Shown here one piece after another: positions 34,425 through 43,114 of a stretch of DNA of 64,000 bases (position 1 is the stretch's first letter; every line of letters begins with the position of its first letter). The stretch covers positions 248,001-312,000 of the forward strand of contig NZ_JAJOYT010000003.1 of NCBI RefSeq assembly GCF_021290965.1. The letters are read 5' to 3'. A program made the translations under genes and the position numbers. The notes beneath the pieces are model-generated. The model saw nothing but the letters and a program-made list of their open reading frames with translations. It searched no databases and was not told where the DNA came from. The stretch comes from Rheinheimera faecalis (GTDB lineage Bacteria; Pseudomonadota; Gammaproteobacteria; Enterobacterales; Alteromonadaceae).

Positions 34425-35711
34425 ATGTTTAGCCTTGAAACTTTAGCGCAAACTACAGCGCCATTAAGCCGTATCAATCTCTCTGCTGGCCTGAGTGAAT
34501 TTCCGGCTGATTTATACCGTTTTGCCGACAGTCTGGAAGTTCTGGATTTATCCGGTAATCAGTTGTCGGATTTACCTGCTGATTTGCACCGTTTTCAAAA
34601 GCTGAAGCGGCTGTTTTTAACCAATAATAATTTCAGTCATATTCCTGCTGTATTAAGCCTTTGCCCAGCTTTGGTTATGGTGAGTTTTAAAGGTAATCAG
34701 TTAACAGAGTTTGCTGAAGCTTCTCTGCCGGAACAGCTGGAATGGTTAATTCTGACAGACAATCAGCTTACCCAACTACCGAATGACTTTGGTCGTTATA
34801 CCAAACTACGCAAAGTAGCAATGGCGGGGAATCAGCTGTCTTCGTTACCTGATTCGATGCAGCAGTGTCGTGATTTGGGTTTGTTAAGATTATCGCTGAA
34901 TCAGTTTGAATCTTTTCCTGACTGGCTATTTGAATTGCCAAAATTAGCCTGGCTGGCGCTGGGTGCAAATCCTGCTTGTCCTGTGCCTGAAGCTCAAGCT
35001 ATTACTGCTCATAGTTTGCCTGATTATCAGTTGTTAGAAAAACTAGGGGAAGGCGCGTCCGGTGTTATTTATCAGGCGCGTTTTGCGCAAGATAACGAGC
35101 TGGTGGCGTTAAAGCAGTTTAAAGGCTGGATCACCAGTGATGGTTGCCCAAAAGACGAGATGAATAATTACCTGAATGCAGGTGATCATCCAAATCTGAT
35201 AGCGGTCAAAGCAAAGCTAACAGACTGCGATTTACCTGGTTTAGTGATGGAGCTGGTGCCAGCGTCTTTTTCTGTACTGGGACAACCGCCTTCTTTTAAT
35301 ACCTGCACACGCGATACCTTTACCCAAGGCCAAAACCTGACGCTGCTCAAGCTTAAGCAACTGGCGCAGCAGGTAGTCAACGTGATGGCACATTTGCATC
35401 AAAAGCAGATAGTTCATGGCGATTTGTATGCGCATAATATGCTGGTGAATGAAGATCAACAGCTGTATCTGGGCGACTTTGGCGCTGCTACTGCGTTTCA
35501 TGCCCTACCACAAAAACAACAACAGCTGTTTTGTGCACTGGAAGTCAGAGCTTTTGGTTACTGGTTATTGGATATGCAAAGTCTGTTGTCTGTTGATGAG
35601 TCGGCAGAATTTGAGCAAAGATTTGCAGCTGTAGTGCAGTTATCTATGCAACAGAAGGTCAGTAGTCGCCCCGGGTTTCAGCAGTTACAGGTTTTGTTGA
35701 CAGAACTCTGA
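34425..35711 (+). CDS. Leucine-rich repeat protein kinase
   Basis: 428 residues, no signal peptide or membrane helix. Residues about 15-190 hold six or seven leucine-rich repeats of the form LxxLxLxxNxLxxLPxxx. A eukaryotic-type protein kinase domain follows: glycine loop LGEGASGVIY (about 206-215), the lysine in VALKQFKG, the catalytic loop HGDLYAHN (about 331-338), and DFG within LGDFGAA. The catalytic loop has HGD instead of HRD, so it is a non-RD type kinase. The repeats probably bind a partner. It is 149 bp before a lone response-regulator gene. Confidence 0.88.
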   Translation: MFSLETLAQTTAPLSRINLSAGLSEFPADLYRFADSLEVLDLSGNQLSDLPADLHRFQKLKRLFLTNNNFSHIPAVLSLCPALVMVSFKGNQLTEFAEASLPEQLEWLILTDNQLTQLPNDFGRYTKLRKVAMAGNQLSSLPDSMQQCRDLGLLRLSLNQFESFPDWLFELPKLAWLALGANPACPVPEAQAITAHSLPDYQLLEKLGEGASGVIYQARFAQDNELVALKQFKGWITSDGCPKDEMNNYLNAGDHPNLIAVKAKLTDCDLPGLVMELVPASFSVLGQPPSFNTCTRDTFTQGQNLTLLKLKQLAQQVVNVMAHLHQKQIVHGDLYAHNMLVNEDQQLYLGDFGAATAFHALPQKQQQLFCALEVRAFGYWLLDMQSLLSVDESAEFEQRFAAVVQLSMQQKVSSRPGFQQLQVLLTEL

Positions 35712-35860
35712 TTTTTTTAGCTCGAGACTCTGAACCTTATAGTGGTTTCGAAAACTAAATCATCTTGTTACATCACTGGAGAATTGGATAAGTTATAACT
35801 ACAGTAAAAGGCCATGGACTTTTCTGTTGTAAGTAACAAGGAAGAGGTTGAAACAAACTT

Positions 35861-36256
35861 ATGCCTTTTAAGTTATTGATAGTAGACGACAGTCAGGTGT
35901 GTTTAATGCTGACCAGAGGTTATGTACAAAGCTTCAGGCCAGACTGGAGTTGTTCCACTGCAGGCAGCGCTGAAGAAGCTATGACCTTGATTGAACTACA
36001 GCATTTTGATGCCTATTCGTTGGACTATAACTTACCTGGCCGTAACGGGCTGGAGCTGGCTAAATGGATACGTAACCGTGATCAGCAGTGTTTTATTGGT
36101 TTATTAACCTCCAATATTATGAATTATGTCGAAGATCAGGCGATCAGTGACAATATTAACTATTATCGAAAACCCGCTAAACCTGATGTGATACAACAGT
36201 TTGTCAGCGATATTGAACATTATAAAAAGGCTTATTTTAATAACTTAGTGAAATAA
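35861..36256 (+). CDS. Stand-alone response regulator receiver protein
   Basis: 131 residues, a receiver domain only. The acidic pair Asp9-Asp10, the phospho-acceptor Asp55 (YSLDYNLPG), Thr83 and Lys104 (YYRKPAKP) are all in place, so it should be phosphorylatable. It has no output domain, like CheY-type proteins. No histidine kinase gene is nearby; the upstream LRR kinase is the nearest signalling gene. Confidence 0.9.
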   Translation: MPFKLLIVDDSQVCLMLTRGYVQSFRPDWSCSTAGSAEEAMTLIELQHFDAYSLDYNLPGRNGLELAKWIRNRDQQCFIGLLTSNIMNYVEDQAISDNINYYRKPAKPDVIQQFVSDIEHYKKAYFNNLVK

Positions 36257-36438
36257 GCTTTGACACAGCTCTGAAAACCTATACACTGGCCTTGCTTTGT
36301 TAGTCTGTTCATTATTTATGCACCACAACGAATGTTACTGTTGTTTTAGTACGTCCTGTATTCATAAGTTAAAACATCTCTTACAGCACCACCGCCTGAA
36401 ACCAGGCATATTAATTTCATTAAATACAGGTATATACC

Positions 36439-36648
36439 ATGTCTAATACAACTACCGGCACAGTAAAATGGTTCAACGAAACTAAAGGTTTCGGTTTCAT
36501 CGAACAGGCTTCAGGTCCAGACGTTTTCGCTCACTTCAGCGAAATCTCTAGCACGGGTTTCAAAACTCTGCAAGAAGGCCAACGTGTACAGTTCACTGTA
36601 ACACAAGGTCAAAAAGGCCCACAGGCTGAGAAAATCGTTGTTCTGTAA
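36439..36648 (+). CDS. Cold-shock protein, CspA family
   Basis: 69 residues, a single cold-shock domain with RNP1-like KGFGFI and RNP2-like VFAHF. It binds single-stranded nucleic acid and acts as an RNA chaperone. An upstream non-coding region of about 180 bp would allow the long leader usual for csp genes. A terminator lies about 60 bp past the stop. Sequence alone does not say whether cold induces it. Confidence 0.94.
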   Translation: MSNTTTGTVKWFNETKGFGFIEQASGPDVFAHFSEISSTGFKTLQEGQRVQFTVTQGQKGPQAEKIVVL

Positions 36649-36710
36649 TTTCTAATTACAGTTACCGGAGTTAACAGATTTAATCTGATTCCACCGGTCA
36701 CAACACAAAA

Positions 36711-36742
36711 AAAGGCAACTGCATAGCAGCTGCCTTTTTTGT
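36711..36742. terminator. Bidirectional terminator between csp and the GGDEF-EAL gene
   Basis: AAAGGCA...TGCCTTTTTT: a hairpin (GGCAACTGC/GCAGCTGCC region) flanked by A-run and T-run, serving both convergent genes. It ends a few bases from the stop of the minus-strand gene. Confidence 0.85.
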
Positions 36743-36744
36743 AT

Positions 36745-39300
36745 TTATGGCTTATGAAAATGACGAGGGGCAGTTTTTTGCAGCAATAGCTGAGTAGTTG
36801 TTGCATTTTCAGCCTTTCCAAACCAGTACCCCTGACCAAACTGACAACCTGCTGCCAGCAAAAACTCCTGTTGCGCTTGTGTTTCCACACCTTCAGCTAT
36901 GACATCCAGGCCCATCGCATTGGCCATCGCAATAATGGCGCTGGTGATTTGTCGATCACTGGTATTGTCCGGTAAGGCTTTAATAAAACTTCGGTCTATT
37001 TTCAGGCTATTAATAGGCAAATGTCGTAAATAAGACAAAGAAGAATAACCAGTGCCAAAATCGTCGATAGCCAGACGGATACCAAGTCGCCGTAGTTGTT
37101 GCAGCATATGTTGAGTCTGAGTCGCACGTTCGGGCAGCAAGCAGCTTTCGGTGATTTCCAGTTCCAGCAATTGTGGATTTACCACTGTTTCTGCCAGGAT
37201 TTGTTTTAACTGAGGCAGAAATAGTGGATCAGCCAGCTCTTTTGCCGAAATGTTTACAGCCACAGGTACTGCCAGTTTCTCCCACAGTTGCAACTGGTGG
37301 CAAACCTGTCGCAGTACTTGTTGACCCAATTGATGGATAAGTCCTAAGGTTTCAGCCATCGGAATAAAACGAGCTGGCGGTACTTCACCTAATTCATCGT
37401 CATGCCAGCGTACCAGTGCTTCCAGGCTATGTAATTGCCCGGTTTGCAGCTTCACTTTAGGCTGGTAGTGCACTTCTAATTGTTGGTGCGACAACGCCTT
37501 GCGCAGAGCCTGCTCCAACTGCAATGCCTGATCATTACGTTGTCCTACACTGCTGGTGTAAATGCTGTATTTGTTGCGGCCTGATTCTTTTGCCTGATAC
37601 ATAGCGGCGTCAGCAAACTTCAGCAGTTCACTGGCATTGGTGCCATGCTGTGGATAAATACTGATCCCCACACTGGTGGTTAATACCAGCTCGTTGTGTT
37701 GGATCTGAAAAGGCAGATCAAATTGTGCCACTATACGTTGCGCCAGCTTTTCTATCTCTTCCACACCGTCGCATTCAGGCACCAGCATAGTAAATTCATC
37801 ACCGCCGAGGCGAGCTACGGATTCGCCTGCTCTGCTGGCTTTTTGCAGCCGCCTCGCAACCTGACGTAAGGCTTCATCTCCGGCCTGATGACCTAAAGTG
37901 TCGTTGATTCGCTTAAATAAATCTAAATCGAGAAACAGAACAGCTAACTGGTGGTCGTGACGTTTGGCATTCGCCAGTGCCTGTTCCAGCCTATCCTGAA
38001 ACAAACGGCGGTTGGCAAGGCCAGTCAGTTCATCAAAATAAGCCAGTTCATGAATTTTTTGTTCGCGCTTTTTACGCTCTGTAATATCAGAAAAAATGGC
38101 TGCGTATTGATTGGTTGTACCGTTTTCACCTCTGACAGCGCTGATAGACAGCCATTCAGGGTAAATTTCGCCGTTCTTGCGTTTATTCCAGATTTCACCT
38201 TGCCAATAACCTTGCTGCTGCAAGCGTTGCCACATCTGCTGATAAAAACTCTCGTCATGTTGCCCTGAGCTGAGCAGGTTTGGAGTCTGGCCTAAGGCTT
38301 CTTCCATACTGTAGCCTGTCAGCTTGCAAAAGCTGGGGTTAACTGACTGAATAACACCGCGCTCATCGGTGATCATCACAGCATCGTGCGAGGCTTCTAT
38401 CACTTTATAAGCTAAGCGCAAACTGCTTTCTGAGGAGCGCAGCGCTTTGTCTCTGGCTTCTAATGCAGCCTTTAACTCACTGATATACAAATGTTCCATA
38501 TTTAGCAGTATGTGGTTATGGGACAACAAACCTACAGGTTTACCGTAGGGATCGGTGACACCAAGATGGCGAAAACCATGCTCGCGTAACAGCCGCACAG
38601 CCTGCAATAAACTGCTGTGTAATGGCAGTGTCAGTAAAGGGCGGGTTGCGACTTCAGTCAAAGTGCACAGCGTACGTTCTGTCGCGACAAAGTGCACCAG
38701 ATCCCGTTCTGTGACTATGCCGTACTCTGTATCAATACACTGGCTATGATCAAATTTTACAATAGCGGCGTCGCGTTGGGTTTGCTGCATCAGAATTGCA
38801 GCCTGTGCTACCGTCAGCTCAGCCTGAAGCAACAAAGGCAACTCGACCAGAATAGAGCTGATATCCCGCAGCACCAGATAATGCTCCAGTGGCTGCTGAT
38901 GGATCAGATCGGTTTGCGTCACTATGCCAATGGCCTTGTGCGCTCTGTCTGTGACCAGTAAACGCCTGACACCTTTTTGTTTCATCAGCGCCGCAGCTTC
39001 ACTGGTCGTGCATTGATCTGGCACAGAAAGTACCGGGCAGCTCATAACCATAGAGACGGGGTGGCCTAATAAAGTGGTATCAGAGAGATCCAGTTTTTTG
39101 CAGTCAGACTCAGTCCAGATCCCAAGAATATGATCGCTTTTTTTAACCAGAATACAGCTGATGTTATGGTGTCGCATCAGGCTTGCAGCTTGTTGCACAC
39201 TGGTTTGAGGCTCACAACAAATCAGGTTTTTTTGTAGCACTTGTGCGACGGTCTGGCCTGATGACAAAGGGGTTAATGCAGTACTTAATGGCAAGTTCAT
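36745..39300 (-). CDS. CBS-PAS-GGDEF-EAL c-di-GMP signalling protein
   Basis: 851 residues. Two tandem CBS pairs (about 15-275; repeated blocks such as SVQQAASLMRHHNISCILV and GVRRLLVTDRAHKAIGIVTQ), then a PAS domain (about 300-415, ending YAAIFSDITERKKRE), a GGDEF domain with intact GGDEF, and an EAL domain with EAL (SLEALVRW), DDFGTGYSSLSYL and later catalytic acids. The inhibitory I-site position reads RAGE rather than RxxD, so product inhibition of the cyclase is probably lost. It could be bifunctional, with CBS domains sensing nucleotides. No membrane helix. Confidence 0.93.
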   Translation of the reverse strand: MNLPLSTALTPLSSGQTVAQVLQKNLICCEPQTSVQQAASLMRHHNISCILVKKSDHILGIWTESDCKKLDLSDTTLLGHPVSMVMSCPVLSVPDQCTTSEAAALMKQKGVRRLLVTDRAHKAIGIVTQTDLIHQQPLEHYLVLRDISSILVELPLLLQAELTVAQAAILMQQTQRDAAIVKFDHSQCIDTEYGIVTERDLVHFVATERTLCTLTEVATRPLLTLPLHSSLLQAVRLLREHGFRHLGVTDPYGKPVGLLSHNHILLNMEHLYISELKAALEARDKALRSSESSLRLAYKVIEASHDAVMITDERGVIQSVNPSFCKLTGYSMEEALGQTPNLLSSGQHDESFYQQMWQRLQQQGYWQGEIWNKRKNGEIYPEWLSISAVRGENGTTNQYAAIFSDITERKKREQKIHELAYFDELTGLANRRLFQDRLEQALANAKRHDHQLAVLFLDLDLFKRINDTLGHQAGDEALRQVARRLQKASRAGESVARLGGDEFTMLVPECDGVEEIEKLAQRIVAQFDLPFQIQHNELVLTTSVGISIYPQHGTNASELLKFADAAMYQAKESGRNKYSIYTSSVGQRNDQALQLEQALRKALSHQQLEVHYQPKVKLQTGQLHSLEALVRWHDDELGEVPPARFIPMAETLGLIHQLGQQVLRQVCHQLQLWEKLAVPVAVNISAKELADPLFLPQLKQILAETVVNPQLLELEITESCLLPERATQTQHMLQQLRRLGIRLAIDDFGTGYSSLSYLRHLPINSLKIDRSFIKALPDNTSDRQITSAIIAMANAMGLDVIAEGVETQAQQEFLLAAGCQFGQGYWFGKAENATTTQLLLQKTAPRHFHKP

Positions 39301-39636
39301 ACTCAGGGCAGTTCCTTTGTCAGAAAAACAAAACCTGATGCTAAAGCTTTGTGTGACTTTGGATCTTGATCTGAAACAACAGCAGCAAACAAAGCCGCTC
39401 CTGTGTTATAGCCAATAGTGTGATTTACCCAGAAATTTTCCCTGTTTAAGAAATCGATTACCTGATTATATTTTCAATTAATTCAATGTTTTGTATTTTA
39501 ATGACTTACATCTTATGAAAAAGTTTTGGTAAACGTTTACCTTGAGTGTTATAAATGCACTGTGCACTGCTGATCCCGTATAAAAAATCAGCCTAGCGCA
39601 TAAAAAAATAACAATTGATACCGACAGGGGTAGGAA
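39301..39636. other. Divergent promoter region before the TonB-dependent receptor
   Basis: Non-coding, AT-rich. It holds the receptor promoter and LacI-type operator (39526-39555), and presumably the promoter of the minus-strand GGDEF-EAL gene near 39301-39400. A ribosome site (TAGGAA) precedes the receptor ATG. Confidence 0.6.
39526..39555 (+). promoter_or_regulatory. Receptor promoter with LacI-type operator
   Basis: TTGGTA (39526-39531) and TATAAA (39550-39555) are a plausible -35/-10 pair with an 18-bp spacer. The perfect palindrome GGTAAACGTTTACC (39528-39541) overlaps the -35 and fills the spacer; its central CG with AAACG/CGTTT arms is the LacI/GalR-family operator form. Repressor bound there would block RNA polymerase. 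The LacI gene at 55643-56653 is the obvious candidate. Confidence 0.75.
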
Positions 39637-42285
39637 ATGACAGGCAAATTCAAATTGACCGTTGTAGCTTTAGCTATGACGCAAATTTTTGCTATGCAGC
39701 ATGCACAAGCGCAAAGCGAAGAAAATACCACTCAACAAAAAGCAAAAGAAGCTGAACAGCAGATTGAAACCATTGTCGTTAAAGGTTTTGGTGCCACGCT
39801 AAGCAAGTCTTTAATGCAGAAAAAGTTTTCAGAATCAACGGTAGAAATTATCTCTACCGATGACTTAGGCCAATTACCTGACGTGACCATCGCTGACTCT
39901 TTAGGCCGTTTGCCTGGTGTAGCGGCAGAACGTGATCGGGGTAATGCCAGCAGTATTTCTATCCGAGGTTTAGGCGCTCGTTTAAATGCCGCCACCATGA
40001 ATGGCCGCGAAATTGTCAGCGCTGAACCAAGCCGTGACGTGCGTTACGAACAATTTCCTGCCGAACTGATTAACTCAGTTGAAGTATACAAAAGCCCGAT
40101 GGCGAATAACCTCGAAGGGGGTATTGCAGGTCTGGTCAATATGAACTTCGTCAGCCCACTGGCAAAAGACAAACGTATGATCAATATCAGTGGCCATCTG
40201 ATGGACTATCAGATGGGCGATGATTTGGCTGGAGCTGACAGTTCTGGCGAAAAAGCCAGTTTCTCTTATGTTGATCAATGGGCTGATAACTTTGGTGTGG
40301 TTTTTGGTTTAACTTATCAGGATCAACCTTCAGTACAACGTGAAACAGCCTCTTACTCCTACAATAAAGTTGAAGCCGATCAAGGCGATGTGAACGGTGA
40401 CGGCATTACAGAAGCAGCTCCATGGGGTGGGAAAGCTGGTACTAAAGTAGGCAACACCGAACGTGTTGGTAGTCTGATGATCCTAGAATGGGAACCTGTA
40501 GAGACGGTTAACCTGAAGTACGATCTGTTTTACTCCAAATTTGATATTGAAGAACGTGAAGATCAATTCTGGTTTGATGGCTGGGGCAACTGGCAAGGCA
40601 GTAATAACTGGGGTTATAACAATTCAGCCACGACTCCTACTATTGTGACCCGTCCTGATGGTTCACAACAACTGACTGGCGGCGGCATTTTATGGGGCGC
40701 GCATTCAGCAAATAACGCCACCTGGTTTCAGGAAAACCACCTGTTAAGTACGGGTTTAAAAACCACTGTGACGGGTGATGTCTGGACTTCAACCTATGAT
40801 GTCGGCTATTCAGAAGCTGGTATCGAGTCGCGTTGGGTCAATATTACTTCTGCTTATGGTGGTCCAACTCCTCTGGATATCAGCTGGAGCAATGCCGGTG
40901 GTCGTTTAGCTATTCAAACCAACGAAGATATTGGTAATCCTGATTACTACAGCATCACAGGAATGAACGTCGATACTGACCGCGATTTAACCGATGAAAT
41001 GGTCAGTGTCAGAGCAGATTTTGAACGTAACATCGAATGGGGTGTGTTTGAAACTCTGGTGGTCGGTGGCCGTTACAGCGACCGTGATAAAGATAACGAC
41101 GTACAAAGCTGGTGGCAGTCACCTGTCAATACAGGTTTGACAGATTACGGTTACAGCTATGAGCTGGGTGGTGATTTTGTATCACCAAATCTGTATGGCT
41201 TTAAAGACTGGAATGCGACCATGAATCAGGCCTTTGGTGGCATAGATGATCGCAGCCAGCATGCCAAAACGGATCAGGATAGAGTCAACAGCTGGTACGT
41301 GGGTGAAACCAATACTGCAGCTTATTTTATGCTGAAAATGTCCGGTGAATTGGGTGACTTACCTTACACAGGTAACTTTGGTGTGCGTTATGTCAGAACG
41401 GACTCTACGTCCTCTGGTTATCAGTTTAAAGATGGTGCTTATTCGCCTATTTCTGTTGACCATGATTATGACGAAATTTTACCTGCCCTGAATATGATTT
41501 TCACAGTCAGCGAAGAAGCTCAGGTGCGTTTTGGTATGTCACGTGCGCTGTCACGTCCGCCATTGGTTGAAATGCGCACAGGCTTCCAGCTGGATTCACA
41601 AAGCCCGGTCAGAACAGGCTCAGGTGGTAATCCGACATTGGATCCATTTGTGGCTGATCAAATTGACTTAGGCTACGAATATTACTGGTCAAGTGACCGT
41701 GCTATGACGGTTTCCACTTTCTTTAAAGACTTAAAAACTCATGTCGGCAGCTCCACAGATGTGATGATAGTGGACGGTGTTGCTTATGACTTTACCGGTC
41801 CAATTAATGGTGATGGCGGTCAGATCAAAGGCTTAGAGCTGATGTATCAACAAGCGCTGACCATGTTGCCAGAGCCTTTTGATGGTTTAGGTTTCTACGC
41901 CAACTATTCATTAACCGACAGCAATGTGACTGAGTTTGTACCAGAAGATAATCCGTTGCCATTAGGTGGTTTATCCCGCCACGTCGGCAACCTGACGCTG
42001 TGGTATTACAAAGCTGGTTTTGATGCCAAGGTATCGTACAACTACCGCAGTGCCAACACTCGTGTAGGCAGCTGGATCCCAACAGAGATCACCAGAGCCA
42101 AAGCAGAACGTACTGTAGACGCCAGCTTATCTTACGAAGTAACCGAAGCCTTTAAAGTCATGCTTCAGGCACAAAACCTGACGAATGAAGAAGCTGTGAC
42201 CTATTTCGATAACGACCCTAGCCGTCCGGCCAGTTATCAGGAATGGGGTCGCCGTTTCCTGTTAGGTTTCTCTTACTCTATGTAA
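39637..42285 (+). CDS. TonB-dependent outer-membrane receptor
   Basis: 882 residues. A signal peptide (about 1-26, ending AQA) is followed by the TonB-box region (QIETIVVKGFGA), the plug domain (DVTIADSLGRLPGVAAERDR, SISIRGLGARLNAATMNGRE, VEVYKSPMANNLEGGIAGLV) and a 22-strand-type barrel ending in RRFLLGFSYSM. The plug pattern matches the Xanthomonas/Caulobacter-type family linked to carbohydrate uptake. It begins the galactoside locus, so a galactose-containing oligosaccharide is the likely ligand (inference). It has its own LacI-type operator and terminator. Confidence 0.92.
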   Translation: MTGKFKLTVVALAMTQIFAMQHAQAQSEENTTQQKAKEAEQQIETIVVKGFGATLSKSLMQKKFSESTVEIISTDDLGQLPDVTIADSLGRLPGVAAERDRGNASSISIRGLGARLNAATMNGREIVSAEPSRDVRYEQFPAELINSVEVYKSPMANNLEGGIAGLVNMNFVSPLAKDKRMINISGHLMDYQMGDDLAGADSSGEKASFSYVDQWADNFGVVFGLTYQDQPSVQRETASYSYNKVEADQGDVNGDGITEAAPWGGKAGTKVGNTERVGSLMILEWEPVETVNLKYDLFYSKFDIEEREDQFWFDGWGNWQGSNNWGYNNSATTPTIVTRPDGSQQLTGGGILWGAHSANNATWFQENHLLSTGLKTTVTGDVWTSTYDVGYSEAGIESRWVNITSAYGGPTPLDISWSNAGGRLAIQTNEDIGNPDYYSITGMNVDTDRDLTDEMVSVRADFERNIEWGVFETLVVGGRYSDRDKDNDVQSWWQSPVNTGLTDYGYSYELGGDFVSPNLYGFKDWNATMNQAFGGIDDRSQHAKTDQDRVNSWYVGETNTAAYFMLKMSGELGDLPYTGNFGVRYVRTDSTSSGYQFKDGAYSPISVDHDYDEILPALNMIFTVSEEAQVRFGMSRALSRPPLVEMRTGFQLDSQSPVRTGSGGNPTLDPFVADQIDLGYEYYWSSDRAMTVSTFFKDLKTHVGSSTDVMIVDGVAYDFTGPINGDGGQIKGLELMYQQALTMLPEPFDGLGFYANYSLTDSNVTEFVPEDNPLPLGGLSRHVGNLTLWYYKAGFDAKVSYNYRSANTRVGSWIPTEITRAKAERTVDASLSYEVTEAFKVMLQAQNLTNEEAVTYFDNDPSRPASYQEWGRRFLLGFSYSM

Positions 42286-42310
42286 GTGGCTTATTACTCA
42301 GCATATAAAA

Positions 42311-42334
42311 CCCGGCCTTAGGGCCGGGCTTTTT
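42311..42334 (+). terminator. Terminator after the TonB-dependent receptor
   Basis: CCCGGCC-TTA-GGGCCGGG followed by CTTTTT lies 25 bp past the receptor stop. It would separate receptor transcription from the SDR and downstream genes, or cause attenuation if they share the promoter. Confidence 0.88.
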
Positions 42335-42365
42335 GAAGAAAATTATCTTCACGGAAGCCATACTG

Positions 42366-43073
42366 ATGTCGTTAACTCCCTCTCATATTCTGCTGACCGG
42401 TGCCTCATCTGGCATAGGCCGAGCTTTGGCTGTGGCTTTAGCGGCGCAAGGTCACCGCTTAAGTTTATGCGGTCGTGATCCAGTCAAACTGGCTCAGACC
42501 TTAGCTTTATTACCGCCAGACACACTAGTGTTCAGCCAGCATTTTTCAGTGACTGAACCAGCTGCCATCAATCAATTTTGCCAACAGGCGAAGCAGCACT
42601 TCGGCGCCGTGGATGTGCTGATTAATTGCGCTGGTGGCAATAGCAGCCGTAGTGCAGCGACAGAGCCGGATTGGTCTGCACTAGAGCAGATGATGCAACT
42701 GAATTTTTATGCGCCACTGCATTTTATTCAGCAATTGGTGCCAGCGATGAAAGAGCAGGGCAAAGGCGTAGTGCTGAATGTACTCTCGACCGTCTGTTTA
42801 TTTTCCAACCCTGGTATTTCCGCCTACAGCTCCAGTAAAGCTGCTCTTGATAGCTACAGCAAAGTGCTGCGTAAAGAGCTAAACGGCACTGGTGTGAAAG
42901 TGTTGTCTCTGTATCCGGGTGGGGTAGATACCGAATTTCGTGTTGCCAGCAGACCAGATTATTTGTCTGCAGAAGAAGTGGCGGATGCCATCCTGCTGAT
43001 GCTGGCAAGCTCAGCCAAAGCTCATATCCACGAGCTGGTCGTCAGGCCTGCGATTGAAACTAATTTTTGCTAA
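42366..43073 (+). CDS. Short-chain dehydrogenase/reductase
   Basis: 235 residues from ATG 42366. Classical SDR: cofactor motif TGASSGIG (11-18), NCAGG (88-92), and catalytic Ser141, Tyr154, Lys158 (AYSSSK). RDP near residue 38 suggests NADP(H) preference. The substrate is unknown; its place between the receptor and the GH2 gene suggests a sugar or a side-product of the galactoside pathway, but it could be incidental. It is 41 bp before the GH2 gene. Confidence 0.88.
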   Translation: MSLTPSHILLTGASSGIGRALAVALAAQGHRLSLCGRDPVKLAQTLALLPPDTLVFSQHFSVTEPAAINQFCQQAKQHFGAVDVLINCAGGNSSRSAATEPDWSALEQMMQLNFYAPLHFIQQLVPAMKEQGKGVVLNVLSTVCLFSNPGISAYSSSKAALDSYSKVLRKELNGTGVKVLSLYPGGVDTEFRVASRPDYLSAEEVADAILLMLASSAKAHIHELVVRPAIETNFC

Positions 43074-43114
43074 GTCCTGTGTTGTAAAACAGGCGTATTA
43101 AAAGGAATTCTCCA

